Positions 36,690 to 46,074 of a stretch of DNA of 64,000 bases are shown piece after piece. The stretch is from Bacteroides sp. OF04-15BH (GTDB taxonomy: Bacteria; Bacteroidota; Bacteroidia; Bacteroidales; Bacteroidaceae): assembly GCF_003477995.1 (NCBI RefSeq), contig NZ_QUEM01000013.1:1-64000 (forward strand). Reading direction: 5' to 3'. Within the stretch, counting starts at the first letter, position 1. Each line of letters opens with the position of its first letter. The notes under the pieces were generated by a model that was not told the origin of the DNA, did no database searches, and saw nothing but the letters and a program-made list of their open reading frames with translations. The translations under genes were made by a program, and so were the position numbers.

Positions 36690-38804
36690 ATGAAACAACC
36701 ATTCAAGAAAGTCCGAACCATGCTTCCATTACTCTGTACCCTCACGTGGGGAACCGTGCCCCTGATAGTGGGAAGCACACTTCTGGCCTCCTGCGACATT
36801 ATCAATGTGGGCGGAGAAGAAGACGATGACGAACATGATGGAGAAGGCGGTAATATAGAAGAGCCGTCATTACCCAGCGAAGGCGAAACCAGCGATGGCA
36901 AAGCACCGTATGTCCGGTTCCAGACAGACACCCTGCGCCTGCCCGCTTATCAGAAAGAAGCTTTCAATCTGGCATACGAGACCAATGTCTACAATGGATA
37001 TTATATGCTCGAAAGCCTGAAAAACTACAAGGATTCGGGAGAATATGCCCAGCAGGAACCTGACTTCATCCTGCAGTATCCCGAAGGAAATATATTTGTG
37101 GAACAGAAAACTCTGAATCTGGATTTTTACAACAACCACACTCCGAAACCGAAGTTCGACCACATTCTGATTTATCAAAGAATGTCCGACAAGGATACTC
37201 TGATCGGCAAGTTACCGGTTGTGCAGGAAGTGGGTGCCAGCATCACCCCCAAGGTTGCGAAGGCAGACCTGAACAGCGTGACGCTGGAGCTGAATCCGCA
37301 CAACGGAGCTACCCAATATGCTATCCACGTCAGTCAGGACTCCATTCCGCTTGCCAGCATCATTCGGGATGTAAACGAAGGCATGGACAAACTGTTCACT
37401 TCTACATCGACGCTTCCGGCCAACCGGATGCATGTGGTGGAGAACCTGCAGGATGCTACCGGATATTATGCCTACATCATGGCATACGACCAGGAGAACA
37501 ACGCCGGTGCCATTACCATGATTCCTTTTGCTACAAGCATACGCAACAGCGAAGATGATCTGGTTCTGGAAATCTCCCTGAATCCGCTGAACAACTTCAC
37601 GGCCTATCTTCCCTTTGAGGGCAACGTCAAGGGAGTTGTCGACTGGGGCGACGGCAACAGCGAGGCAGTCAACACCTACATCGGCTCGGCTGGGGAACTG
37701 AACCATCACTACGACCGGATATCCAGCGTGACCAAAAAGCAAATCCGCTTCCGCGGCAGTGTGGACTATCTGACTTCTACATCCACCTACAAGGACTATA
37801 TCCGCAACTCGCTCACCGGCATCGTACAATGGGGAAGACCCAATCTGAAGACCATCAGTTTCCGGGAAGTGAAAACCCTGAAGACCCTGCCCAAGGACAC
37901 CCGCGGCGCACTGGCCGATCTGGAAAGCCTGGATGAATGTTTCTACAAATGCACGGCTCTGGAGACACTGCCCGAAGGTCTGTTTACCTATGCCAGCAAG
38001 GTGAGCAGTTTCAACCGCACCTTCTACGGATGCACCTCGCTCCGCTCTGTGCCGGCCGACCTCTTTGCCGCGGCCAAGAATGCGACCTCTTTCTACTACA
38101 CCTTCTTTGAATGCAGTGCGCTGACCTCTGTTCCGGAAGATCTGTTTGCCCAGAATACCCAGGCCAATAACATGAATGAGATTTTTGCCTACTGCACCTC
38201 ATTGGAAAGCATTCCGGCCGGACTGTTCCGCAACAATGCCAACCTGAACTCCATGAGATCTGCCTTCACCCACTGCACTTCTCTGAAGACTATTCCGCAA
38301 GGACTGCTTTCTGCCTGCAGCAGAGTTACCGTTCTCGGCGAGGTACATTACCCAGCCAACAACTCGGCATCGGGTATTTTCTCGGATTGCACCGCTCTGG
38401 AAAGCATTCCGGAAGACCTGTTCTCTGCCATGACGAATCTGGAAAATGCTCCGGGAATTTTTGACGGCTGCACCGCTCTGAAAGCCATTCCGGAAAACCT
38501 GTTTGCCAACAACAAGAAACTGCGCAAAATAGAATTTGCCTTTTCAGGCTGCAAGTCGCTGACCAGTCTGCCGACCGGACTGTTTGACCAGAACCTCATG
38601 CTGGAAAGTATCTACAATGTCTTCGCCGGCTGTTCCTCACTCCGCGGAGAAAGCCCCTATACCGTGATTGACGGCAAAAAGGTGCATCTGTACGAGCGAG
38701 GCAATTATCCGGACTATTTCCTGAGCATTGCCAGCTATTCGGATACTTTCAAAGGTTGTACCAACCTGTCGGATTACGGACAGATGCCCGAACTCTGGAA
38801 ATAA
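36690..38804 (+). CDS. Surface lipoprotein with BspA-like leucine-rich repeats
   Basis: A 704-aa exported lipoprotein with lipobox LLASC (Cys about residue 35), then an acidic linker (GGEEDDDEHDGEGG) that may favour export to the cell surface. The N-terminal half has beta-sandwich-like regions, including GVVDWGDGNSE, which resembles a PKD-type loop. Residues about 410-670 hold about nine repeats of 24-27 residues with the pattern F-x-x-C-x-x-L-x-x-(I/V/L)-P-x-x-L-F, for example TFYGCTSLRSVPADLF and IFDGCTALKAIPENLF. BspA-type repeats mediate binding to host proteins or other cells in related species; the ligand here is unknown. It lies between the two regulatory systems. Confidence 0.85.
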   Translation: MKQPFKKVRTMLPLLCTLTWGTVPLIVGSTLLASCDIINVGGEEDDDEHDGEGGNIEEPSLPSEGETSDGKAPYVRFQTDTLRLPAYQKEAFNLAYETNVYNGYYMLESLKNYKDSGEYAQQEPDFILQYPEGNIFVEQKTLNLDFYNNHTPKPKFDHILIYQRMSDKDTLIGKLPVVQEVGASITPKVAKADLNSVTLELNPHNGATQYAIHVSQDSIPLASIIRDVNEGMDKLFTSTSTLPANRMHVVENLQDATGYYAYIMAYDQENNAGAITMIPFATSIRNSEDDLVLEISLNPLNNFTAYLPFEGNVKGVVDWGDGNSEAVNTYIGSAGELNHHYDRISSVTKKQIRFRGSVDYLTSTSTYKDYIRNSLTGIVQWGRPNLKTISFREVKTLKTLPKDTRGALADLESLDECFYKCTALETLPEGLFTYASKVSSFNRTFYGCTSLRSVPADLFAAAKNATSFYYTFFECSALTSVPEDLFAQNTQANNMNEIFAYCTSLESIPAGLFRNNANLNSMRSAFTHCTSLKTIPQGLLSACSRVTVLGEVHYPANNSASGIFSDCTALESIPEDLFSAMTNLENAPGIFDGCTALKAIPENLFANNKKLRKIEFAFSGCKSLTSLPTGLFDQNLMLESIYNVFAGCSSLRGESPYTVIDGKKVHLYERGNYPDYFLSIASYSDTFKGCTNLSDYGQMPELWK

Positions 38805-38827
38805 AAGATCATAGCCTCTCATCTTAT

Positions 38828-38868
38828 ATTACTCCCCTGGAGGTAATGTTTTACTTACAGGGAAGTAA
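38828..38868. other. Imperfect hairpin next to the bidirectional terminator
   Basis: TTACTCCCCTG at the left and CAGGGAAGTAA at the right can pair with one mismatch across a loop of about 20 bases. The arms share the TTACT/AGTAA and run-of-C words with the following terminator, so the two hairpins may derive from each other. Confidence 0.45.
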
Positions 38869-38871
38869 TAG

Positions 38872-38918
38872 ATTACCCCCGGCGCAGTAATTCCTTACTG
38901 TGCCGGGGGTAATTTCAT
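38872..38918. terminator. Bidirectional terminator between LRR lipoprotein and kinase 2
   Basis: A 19-bp stem (38872-38890 with 38895-38913, one G-T pair) with a 4-base loop, followed by a T-rich stretch on the plus strand. It separates two convergent genes. Confidence 0.85.
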
Positions 38919-38933
38919 TTTATCCTCTTCCGT

Positions 38934-39773
38934 TTACCGGATCATAAAAGTTACCGTATAACCGCTCACCGGCCTTTCGGCCAGCGTAAGCATATATCCC
39001 TGACGAACCATCAGCTGACGCGACAAGGACAGTCCGATACCCGAACCGGTTTTCTTGGTCGTAAAGAAAGGAACGAATATCTCACAAGCCACATCTGCCG
39101 GAATAGGCATACCGTTGTTGCTGACATAAAGACCGTCGCGCCAACGGACGTCCATCTTCGTGGCACCGGCTTCAAGGGCGTTCTTCACCAGATTAATCAG
39201 CACCTGCCGCCACATGTTCTCGTCCAGACTGAGGATGACGGACGGCTCTATATTCAGATGCCATTCCAAATCGGGATAGAGTGCCCGAATGCTTTCCACA
39301 AAAGGACACAAGACCACCTCTTCGAGATTAGGCTCCTGCAGACTGGTCAGCTTGCGATAGCTGTCTACAAAAGCCGAGAGTCCGCAACTGGTTTCATAAA
39401 TGGCCCGGATGCCTTCTTCATAAAAACTGCCCTTGATCTTGGGATGATTCAGATACGCCTGACTGATGCTGGAGATAGGCGCTGTGGCATTCATGATTTC
39501 ATGCGTCAGCACACGTGTCAGGCGTTGCCAGGACTCCACTTCATTTTGGGCCAACAAACGGCTGATGTCCTCGCTCAGATCATTCACCGTACGCTGGAGC
39601 GCACGCTCGCCGAAGAACAGTCCCTTGACCGGCAAGCGGTGGGCAAAATCACGGTTGCGCACCGCCTCCCGGAGCAGAAAGGCCCGCTCCTCAAGCAGTT
39701 TCTGATGGCGGTAGAACCAGATTCCGGCCCACAGAACAACTATCCCGACAATCACCACACCGTAAATCATCAT
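38934..39773 (-). CDS. Sensor histidine kinase (system 2)
   Basis: A 279-aa small kinase. A single N-terminal membrane helix (about 3-22) leads directly to a coiled linker, the H-box VLTHEIMNATAPI with His91 and an ATPase domain with NLVKNALEAG, FVPFFTTKKTGSGIGLSLSRQL. It has no periplasmic domain and no PAS domain, so the signal may arise in the membrane or come from a partner protein. It starts inside the end of its response regulator gene (ATGA overlap). It is clearly paralogous to the kinase at 35323-36597 but lacks that protein's sensor part. Confidence 0.93.
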   Translation of the reverse strand: MMIYGVVIVGIVVLWAGIWFYRHQKLLEERAFLLREAVRNRDFAHRLPVKGLFFGERALQRTVNDLSEDISRLLAQNEVESWQRLTRVLTHEIMNATAPISSISQAYLNHPKIKGSFYEEGIRAIYETSCGLSAFVDSYRKLTSLQEPNLEEVVLCPFVESIRALYPDLEWHLNIEPSVILSLDENMWRQVLINLVKNALEAGATKMDVRWRDGLYVSNNGMPIPADVACEIFVPFFTTKKTGSGIGLSLSRQLMVRQGYMLTLAERPVSGYTVTFMIR

Positions 39774-40291
39774 CGCTTCATTTTGGCATAAAGGGTTTGC
39801 CGCGTAATGCCGAGCAGCTCCGCAGCTTTACTGATATTTCCATGACACTTGTCCAGAACCTTGTGCACATGCTCCAGCTCCACCTGTTCCAATGGAACCA
39901 CCTCCCGACTGTTGTCAATGGCATCCTTCAGCACACGCACCAGTTCTTCATTGTCCCACGGCTTTGTCACAAAATCCACAGCCCCGGTTTTCAGTCCGCG
40001 CACCGCCAGTTTCACATCGGCATAAGCTGTAACCAGCACCACAGGGATATCGGGATGTTGGCGGTGAATCATCCGGAGCCAGAGTAGTCCGTCCTGCCCC
40101 GAATTCACGCCAAGCGTAAAATTCATATCCAGAAGAATCACATCTATTGTTTCCTGATTCAGCGTCACCATAATGCTGTCGGGTTTGGACAATGTGATAA
40201 TCCGCTCAAAGACACCGTCGAGACAGATTTTCGCGGCGGTCAGAATCGCCGGATTGTCATCCACAACCAGAATTGTTCCGTAATTTGCCAT
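39770..40291 (-). CDS. Response regulator with Fis-type HTH and no AAA+ domain (system 2)
   Basis: A 173-aa regulator with a receiver (about 1-120, phospho-acceptor Asp55 in VILLDMNF) joined by a short linker to a Fis-type helix-turn-helix (NISKAAELLGITRQTLYAKM). Its two ends match those of the NtrC-type regulator at 33937, but the central AAA+ domain is absent, as in PrrA/ActR regulators. It therefore cannot remodel sigma-54 and should act at ordinary promoters. I infer that it binds the TGTATGATnATCATACA double palindromes at 40418 and 46084. It is upstream of and overlaps its kinase. Confidence 0.93.
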   Translation of the reverse strand: MANYGTILVVDDNPAILTAAKICLDGVFERIITLSKPDSIMVTLNQETIDVILLDMNFTLGVNSGQDGLLWLRMIHRQHPDIPVVLVTAYADVKLAVRGLKTGAVDFVTKPWDNEELVRVLKDAIDNSREVVPLEQVELEHVHKVLDKCHGNISKAAELLGITRQTLYAKMKR

Positions 40292-40351
40292 ATATATAAT
40301 GAATCGTATAAATTATTGTTTTCCTATCGCGTGCTGTTTCTTAACACAGTT

Positions 40352-40359
40352 CAAAGATA
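40352..40359 (-). promoter_or_regulatory. -7 box of the system 2 regulator-kinase operon
   Basis: The minus strand reads TATCTTTG, 61 bases before the regulator start. The double palindrome lies about 80 bases further upstream, so autoregulation is possible. Confidence 0.6.
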
Positions 40360-40417
40360 ACAAATTCCGGAATAGCCCCCACCCTGCCATCGTCATTTTA
40401 ATCGGGCCGGCAACAGT

Positions 40418-40459
40418 TTGTATGATTATCATACAGCAAAGTGTATGATAATCATACAA
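40418..40459. promoter_or_regulatory. Predicted operator of the system 2 regulator (copy 1)
   Basis: Two 18-base units, TTGTATGATTATCATACA (40418-40435) and TGTATGATAATCATACAA (40442-40459), separated by GCAAAG. Each unit is nearly palindromic and together they form a perfect inverted repeat. The centre is 69.5 bases upstream of the -7 box of the barrel-protein gene, the same as for the copy at 46084-46125. Confidence 0.87.
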
Positions 40460-40507
40460 ACCGCCGTTACGCCCTTCCGAAAGCATGGCCAGCCCAAATT
40501 CTCCCCC

Positions 40508-40515
40508 TACTTTTG
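40508..40515 (+). promoter_or_regulatory. -7 box of the outer-membrane barrel gene
   Basis: TACTTTTG matches TAnnTTTG. No -33 TTG is visible at the usual spacing, which fits a promoter that needs an activator. Confidence 0.65.
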
Positions 40516-40533
40516 TGCAAACCTCAAACAAAA

Positions 40534-43422
40534 ATGACGATGAAAAAACAAACTATTCTATTTCTGATGCTCGCGATAATGTTCGGAGCAACCTCAGCCC
40601 AAGGCCAGAGAACCCGTTCCATTTCCGGACTGGTGAAGAATCTTTTTACAAACGAAAATATAAACAATGTCAGGGTATATCTGCTCCAAAAGGACAGTAC
40701 TGCAATAGACTCCATGAATACCGGTTCTGGATATTTCCGGATGCCATGGGAGAAACCGGGGGAATACTTGCTCCGTTTTGAGCACGAAGATTTTGAAACG
40801 GCTTACCACCCCATAACCGTCAAATTCTACCGGAGAGCACCGAACACCGACCTGGGATTCTTTTACATGCGCAAAAAATATGAACTGAAAGAACAGGTCA
40901 TGGATGAGATTGTGGTCAAGGCCACCAAAGTGAAGTTCTACATGAACGGAGACACCGTGGTGTATGACGCGTCTGCTTTCCGGCTGGCCGAGGGTTCCAT
41001 GCTGGACAAGCTCATCGAGAAACTGCCGGGCGTGGAAATCAAGGACGACGGACGCATCTTTGCCAAAGGCAAGTTCGTGACCAGCCTGCTCCTGAACGGC
41101 GAAGCGTTTTTCGGCAACAACAGCAAGGTGCTTCTGGAAAACCTGCCGGCCATGACCGTGGACAAGGTTAAAGTGTATAATAAAAAAGACAAATTCAACG
41201 AAGCGATGCAGCTCAAGGCCGATGAAGGCAACCTGGTGATGGACGTACGCCTCAAAAAGGAATATTCCACCGGGTATGTCGGTAACATGGAAGGAGGATA
41301 TGGAACAGACAATCGCTACATGGGACGTCTCTTCGCCTCACGCTTCACACCTTTCTCAAGGATCTCGGTTCTCGCCAACGTGAACAACCTGAATGATGAG
41401 CGCACACCGGGTGCCAACAGCAACTGGACTCCGGGAAACAACACCAACGGGCTTCAGGAGCGACAAATCGCGGGCATCAACCATTTTCTTACGGACAACA
41501 AGATATACAAGTCGAGCACGAATGTGCAGGTTACCCATCTCCATGCGGACAACCGGCAGAGAACAAGCGGTGAGAACTTCCTGTCAGAAGGAAACACTTT
41601 CAAGGAAAGCTCTTCCAATAGCCGGAATGACTCCTGGCAGATGAATGCCAGTCATGCGCTGGAAATAAACCGGTTGCAGGAAAAGGGAAAGCTTCAGCTG
41701 ACAACCAATACGTCTTTCTCTTACAACAAGAACAAAACGAACGGGACATCCACGGGAGCGAATTTCAGTGTCAATCCGGAGAATCTGGGAAATGTGATGG
41801 ACAGTCTGTTCCTGGAAGGAAACAACTTCGATTTCTATAAATATCTGCTGATGAGGGGGTACGCTGATTACATTTATAAGGGTGACCACATGAACGCCAA
41901 ATTCAACGGAGTCTTTTCCAAACAGATTGCCCACACCTACGACTTTCTGAGAATATTTCTGGACGCTTCCTGGAACAAGGCCGATTATGATATCTTCCAA
42001 AGAATTTATTACAACTATCCGAACAACCAGATCGCAACGACTGATTACCGGAACATGTACCGGGATACGCCGCAAAAGTCCTACAATTACTCCGCACGGG
42101 CGGAATACCGCTTCTACCTGCCCACACGGACCCAGTCGCTCGACCTGACTCCTTACTACCAGTACGGACAGAGCTTCAACTCCGGTAGCGAACGTATTTA
42201 TCAGCTGGGAGAATATGGCGCATGGGGATTCCCAAACGGGCACGACATAGGCATCATTCCTTCTACAGAGGACTCTCTGTATCAGGTGCTGGACGTTCAG
42301 AACAGCTACAATCAGGGACGGCATGACTTCAAGCACAAGCCGGGCGTGCGTCTGGCCTGGGACAACTTCAATACAGAGAAGAAGCACAAATGGTCCGTAT
42401 ACATCGAGCCTCCCATGCGCATCGAGCATTATGCCATGGATTACCAAAGAAACAAGCTGGATACAACCATCACCCGGAATGTCGTTTTCTTTGAGCCGTA
42501 TGTCAAGCTGACTCACAAGACCAAGGACAAGCACGATGATCTCTCTCTGACCTATCTATGCAACTCCTATGCTCCGGACCTGAGCAGTCTGGTCAGCGTC
42601 GTGGATGACAAGGATCCGATGAACACCATCTACGGCAATCCGGATCTGAAGAACACGACCAATCATTCTTTGGCCCTGACTTATTCCAACTTTCTGAAAG
42701 GACAGCGCACGGTCTCTGCCAACATGAGCTATAACTACAGCAAGAATGCCGTGATCATGGGATACAGCTACGACCGGAATACGACCAAGAAGATATCCCG
42801 CCCGGAAAACATATCCGGACGCTGGAACACGCAAATGAGTGTGGGCTTCTCCAGCCCGGTGGACAAGCAGAAAAAGATCACCCTGTATACCAATACCAAC
42901 GCCATTTATGTGAACAGTGTGGATCTCTTCGGCGAAGACCAGACCTACCGCGTGATGAAGTACAAGGTGAAATCACTCTACCTGACAGAGAACCTGAGAG
43001 CGGAAATGCGCTACGACAAATGGTCCGTGGGACTGAAAGGAGTGGCGACCTGGACACACAGTAATTCGGAAAGAAAAGACTTTGAAACCATCAATGCCGT
43101 GGACTTCAACTATGGAATGACCGGAAGAGTGGAGCTTCCTTGGGGTATGGAAGTCAATACCGACCTGACTATGTTCAGCCGCAGAGGATATACCTCGGCA
43201 GATATGAATACCAACGAGCTGGTGTGGAACATGCGTATCGCCAAAAAGATGATGGACGGTAACCTGTCTGTGATGCTGGACGGATTCGACTTGTTGGGAC
43301 AGCTCTCCAGTGTACGGAACGTAATCACCGCGGAAGGCCGGACAGAGACCTGGAACAACGTCATCCCCCGCTATGCCCTGCTGCATGTGGTATACCGGTT
43401 TAATGTAAACAAGAAAAAGTAA
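40534..43422 (+). CDS. Outer-membrane beta-barrel protein with carboxypeptidase-like N-terminal domain
   Basis: A 962-aa protein of the TonB-receptor-like outer-membrane family (OMP_b-brl_3 type). A signal peptide (KKQTILFLMLAIMFGATSAQG) is followed by a carboxypeptidase-regulatory-like beta sandwich (about 25-115), a plug-like domain (about 120-235, LIEKLPGVEIKDDG, VKVYNKKDKF) and a long barrel ending in aromatic strands (YALLHVVYRFNV). No TonB box can be assigned. The frame is open upstream to 40441, but the ATG at 40534 (or 40540) directly precedes the signal peptide and follows the promoter. It is probably activated by the system 2 regulator through the operator at 40418. The cargo is unknown. 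Confidence 0.9.
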   Translation: MTMKKQTILFLMLAIMFGATSAQGQRTRSISGLVKNLFTNENINNVRVYLLQKDSTAIDSMNTGSGYFRMPWEKPGEYLLRFEHEDFETAYHPITVKFYRRAPNTDLGFFYMRKKYELKEQVMDEIVVKATKVKFYMNGDTVVYDASAFRLAEGSMLDKLIEKLPGVEIKDDGRIFAKGKFVTSLLLNGEAFFGNNSKVLLENLPAMTVDKVKVYNKKDKFNEAMQLKADEGNLVMDVRLKKEYSTGYVGNMEGGYGTDNRYMGRLFASRFTPFSRISVLANVNNLNDERTPGANSNWTPGNNTNGLQERQIAGINHFLTDNKIYKSSTNVQVTHLHADNRQRTSGENFLSEGNTFKESSSNSRNDSWQMNASHALEINRLQEKGKLQLTTNTSFSYNKNKTNGTSTGANFSVNPENLGNVMDSLFLEGNNFDFYKYLLMRGYADYIYKGDHMNAKFNGVFSKQIAHTYDFLRIFLDASWNKADYDIFQRIYYNYPNNQIATTDYRNMYRDTPQKSYNYSARAEYRFYLPTRTQSLDLTPYYQYGQSFNSGSERIYQLGEYGAWGFPNGHDIGIIPSTEDSLYQVLDVQNSYNQGRHDFKHKPGVRLAWDNFNTEKKHKWSVYIEPPMRIEHYAMDYQRNKLDTTITRNVVFFEPYVKLTHKTKDKHDDLSLTYLCNSYAPDLSSLVSVVDDKDPMNTIYGNPDLKNTTNHSLALTYSNFLKGQRTVSANMSYNYSKNAVIMGYSYDRNTTKKISRPENISGRWNTQMSVGFSSPVDKQKKITLYTNTNAIYVNSVDLFGEDQTYRVMKYKVKSLYLTENLRAEMRYDKWSVGLKGVATWTHSNSERKDFETINAVDFNYGMTGRVELPWGMEVNTDLTMFSRRGYTSADMNTNELVWNMRIAKKMMDGNLSVMLDGFDLLGQLSSVRNVITAEGRTETWNNVIPRYALLHVVYRFNVNKKK

Positions 43423-43493
43423 TAAAAAGAAGTATCAACCAAAATATTCATATAATAGCAACAAATTAAATAATAAATATTATATAAATAACA

Positions 43494-43523
43494 TTGACTG
43501 TATTCTGAAAAAGCATAACTTTG
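43494..43523 (+). promoter_or_regulatory. Promoter of the first system 2 permease
   Basis: TTG at 43494-43496 and TAACTTTG at 43516-43523 are 19 bases apart. It would give a leader of about 160 bases. No copy of the TGTATGAT operator is present here. Confidence 0.6.
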
Positions 43524-43558
43524 CATCATTATTATCGGTGAATGCTATTAAGATTGAA

Positions 43559-43590
43559 CCCAGTAGCTATGGAAATCCCATACTACTGGG
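43559..43590 (+). other. Stable hairpin in the leader of the system 2 permease
   Basis: CCCAGTAG and TATGG pair with CCATA and CTACTGGG (one bulged C) around a 5-base loop. It lies about 30 bases after the expected transcription start, 100 bases before the start codon. Only a weak T-rich stretch follows. It could be an attenuator or mark a small RNA. Confidence 0.5.
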
Positions 43591-43691
43591 GCTTTCTGAT
43601 AAATTTGGAATGTTATAAACGCCCCAAATGCCCGATAAGCAAACAAAAGACAATATGAATAATTCAATATAAAAAGTAGAATTAATATTCC

Positions 43692-46049
43692 ATGTCCATG
43701 AAATATTTGCTTTATTTCTTCCGTAGATACAAGCTGGCCAGCCTGCTTAACCTTTTAGGATTAAGTATAGCTATTGCCCTATTCTACCTGTTTCAGACAC
43801 AAACAGAATACAACCGCAATTACAATACCAGCCTGAAAGATTATCAGCGAACCTATCGGGTAGAAACCTCCTCATTTACCTCACAGCCTTATGACTGGAA
43901 TATCGTGTTTCCGATAGAGATTGTTTCATACTGGCAGAACCTGCCTCATATAGAACAGATCAGCAGTCTGTGCGCCTTGACGGAACAAGTAGAAACGGAA
44001 TACAAGGGCATGTCCTACCAACTCAGTTATCTGGATCTGGGTTCGAATGCCATTGGTTTTTGGGGAATCAGGATGCAGTCCGATGCAAACAGTGCACAAA
44101 CAGACCTACCAGAATATATCCTCAGCGAAAAAACAGCCCGAAGGATATTCGGAGCAGAGAATCCCATTGGAAAAACCTTGTTTATTACAGAAGAAAACCG
44201 TAAACGTCCGGTAACCATTCAGGGCATTTATCAGGACTTTCCGGACAACAGCTCCATAAAAAACGGACTTATCCGTCGCAGGGAGCATTTTCACTTAGGA
44301 AACTGGAGCAATTGGAACTATGCAATTTTTGTACGTCTGGACGATCCTAAAAACAAAATATCCGTAGAAAAAGCCCTGACAGAAAGCTTCTTTCAGTCTT
44401 CTAAAAAAGACTCTTTCCGGTTGCTTCCTGTCCAGCAAGCAAACTTCAGCAAACTTACTCAGGCAAACGGAAGCAGGTATCGCCCTTCAGGCCACATGAT
44501 GTCCATCATTTCCATTCTCGCCCTGTTTGTCGGCCTGTTTAACTTTACGAACTTCTCTCTGGCGCAGGCACCGCTGCGTATGCGCAGCATGATCACCCGC
44601 AAAGTGATGGGAGCCTCCACGGCCAGCCTGCGCCGGGAAATGGTACTGGAGAATATCTTCCTGACGGCAGTAGCCTTAGCCGGTGCAGCCTTTCTGATTC
44701 TGATCTTTCAGAAAAGTCCGGAATGCATGAATCTGGTTTCAGGTGACATCAGTTTTCAAAATCACGGGCAACTGACAGGCATTACCTTGCTCACCACATT
44801 AGGAATTGGAATCCTGTCGGCTCTGTTTTCTGCCTGGTATGCCACCTCCATTCCATCGGCCCTTGTGCTTAAAGGTTCATTCGGACAGTCACCACGCGGA
44901 AAGAAACTGCGCTGGATCATACTTACCGGCCAGTTTGTTGTGGCCTTTGCCATGACTCTGTATGCACTGGTCATGACCGGACAGACACATTATATTTTCA
45001 ATGCCGACTATGGCTTCAATAAGGATAAAGTGCTCTATGCCCAAATCCCGGATGCGGCCATAAACAAGAAAGATTATCTGAAACAGGAAATTACCCGACT
45101 TCCCTTTGTAAAAAGCAGCAGTTTCGCTGCAGATATATTGGGAAACGCCGACCGGTATATGTACTGGGGACGTGGAAGCGGAAACCATCGCATATCTTTC
45201 CAAGCCCTGTGTGTGGACGCAGACTTCCTGAAAACCATGGATATTAAGATCGCAAAAGGACGAGATTTCAATCCACAGGACAGTAAAGGTGCCTATATCC
45301 TGAACCAAACCATGAGCCGGAAATTTCCCTGGCTTTCACTGAACCAACCAATAAATAAAAATATCAAGGATTGGAACACCCCGGAAGGGCATTATCCGGT
45401 GGTGGGCATCTGCGAAAACTATAAACTCACCTCCATGCGCTATGACAGCCATACGATTCCTGCCGCGTTTGTCATCATGGGGCCGGATATGGCCGAATGG
45501 GGCGACCGCAATAAAAAGATCTTTGTACGCATCGCCCAAGGATACGACAAGCTGGAGGCCAAGAAGCAGTTGGAACAACTGATCAAACAGTTGGATACGG
45601 AAGAGAGTTGCGAATTCCGATTCCTGGACGAAGATCTGCAGATTACTTACGAAGAAGAATTCCTGTTCATTGCCCAAGTAAGATTCTTCGCCTTCATCTG
45701 TATCTTCATCACGCTCATCGGAGTATTCTGCCTCACCTTATTTGAAACGGAATACCGGAGAAAGGAAATAGCCATCCGCAAAATTATGGGCAGCACGGTG
45801 CATGAAATACTTCTGCTCTTTGCCGGACGCTATCTGATTCCTCTGCTTGCAGCCTTTGTGCTTGCCGCTCCGATCGGCTACTTGATCAGCACAAAATGGT
45901 TGCAGAATTTTGCCGAGCATACCCCGATATACTGGTGGTTCTTCCCATTGGCCTTTTTGATGGTCAGCACTGTGGTACTCCTGACCGTTGTCTTGCAGAG
46001 CGGACGTGTGGCCACAGAAAATCCGGTAAACAGTATCAAAACAGAATAA
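43692..46049 (+). CDS. Duplicated FtsX/MacB-type ABC permease (system 2, first)
   Basis: A 785-aa two-half permease beginning MKYLLYFFRRYKLASLLNLLGLSIAIALFYLF. It has two periplasmic domains, the coupling segment RRKEIAIRKIMGSTVHEILLLFAGRY and the end ENPVNSIKTE. The second half is nearly identical to the permease at 49553-51898, while the first periplasmic domain differs more. It is separated from its likely partners (TolC, HlyD, ATPase) by the operator-containing gap and has its own promoter. Residue 3 is also Met, an equally good start. Confidence 0.93.
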   Translation: MSMKYLLYFFRRYKLASLLNLLGLSIAIALFYLFQTQTEYNRNYNTSLKDYQRTYRVETSSFTSQPYDWNIVFPIEIVSYWQNLPHIEQISSLCALTEQVETEYKGMSYQLSYLDLGSNAIGFWGIRMQSDANSAQTDLPEYILSEKTARRIFGAENPIGKTLFITEENRKRPVTIQGIYQDFPDNSSIKNGLIRRREHFHLGNWSNWNYAIFVRLDDPKNKISVEKALTESFFQSSKKDSFRLLPVQQANFSKLTQANGSRYRPSGHMMSIISILALFVGLFNFTNFSLAQAPLRMRSMITRKVMGASTASLRREMVLENIFLTAVALAGAAFLILIFQKSPECMNLVSGDISFQNHGQLTGITLLTTLGIGILSALFSAWYATSIPSALVLKGSFGQSPRGKKLRWIILTGQFVVAFAMTLYALVMTGQTHYIFNADYGFNKDKVLYAQIPDAAINKKDYLKQEITRLPFVKSSSFAADILGNADRYMYWGRGSGNHRISFQALCVDADFLKTMDIKIAKGRDFNPQDSKGAYILNQTMSRKFPWLSLNQPINKNIKDWNTPEGHYPVVGICENYKLTSMRYDSHTIPAAFVIMGPDMAEWGDRNKKIFVRIAQGYDKLEAKKQLEQLIKQLDTEESCEFRFLDEDLQITYEEEFLFIAQVRFFAFICIFITLIGVFCLTLFETEYRRKEIAIRKIMGSTVHEILLLFAGRYLIPLLAAFVLAAPIGYLISTKWLQNFAEHTPIYWWFFPLAFLMVSTVVLLTVVLQSGRVATENPVNSIKTE

Positions 46050-46074
46050 GTCCAATACATTTTCAAACCTTGGC

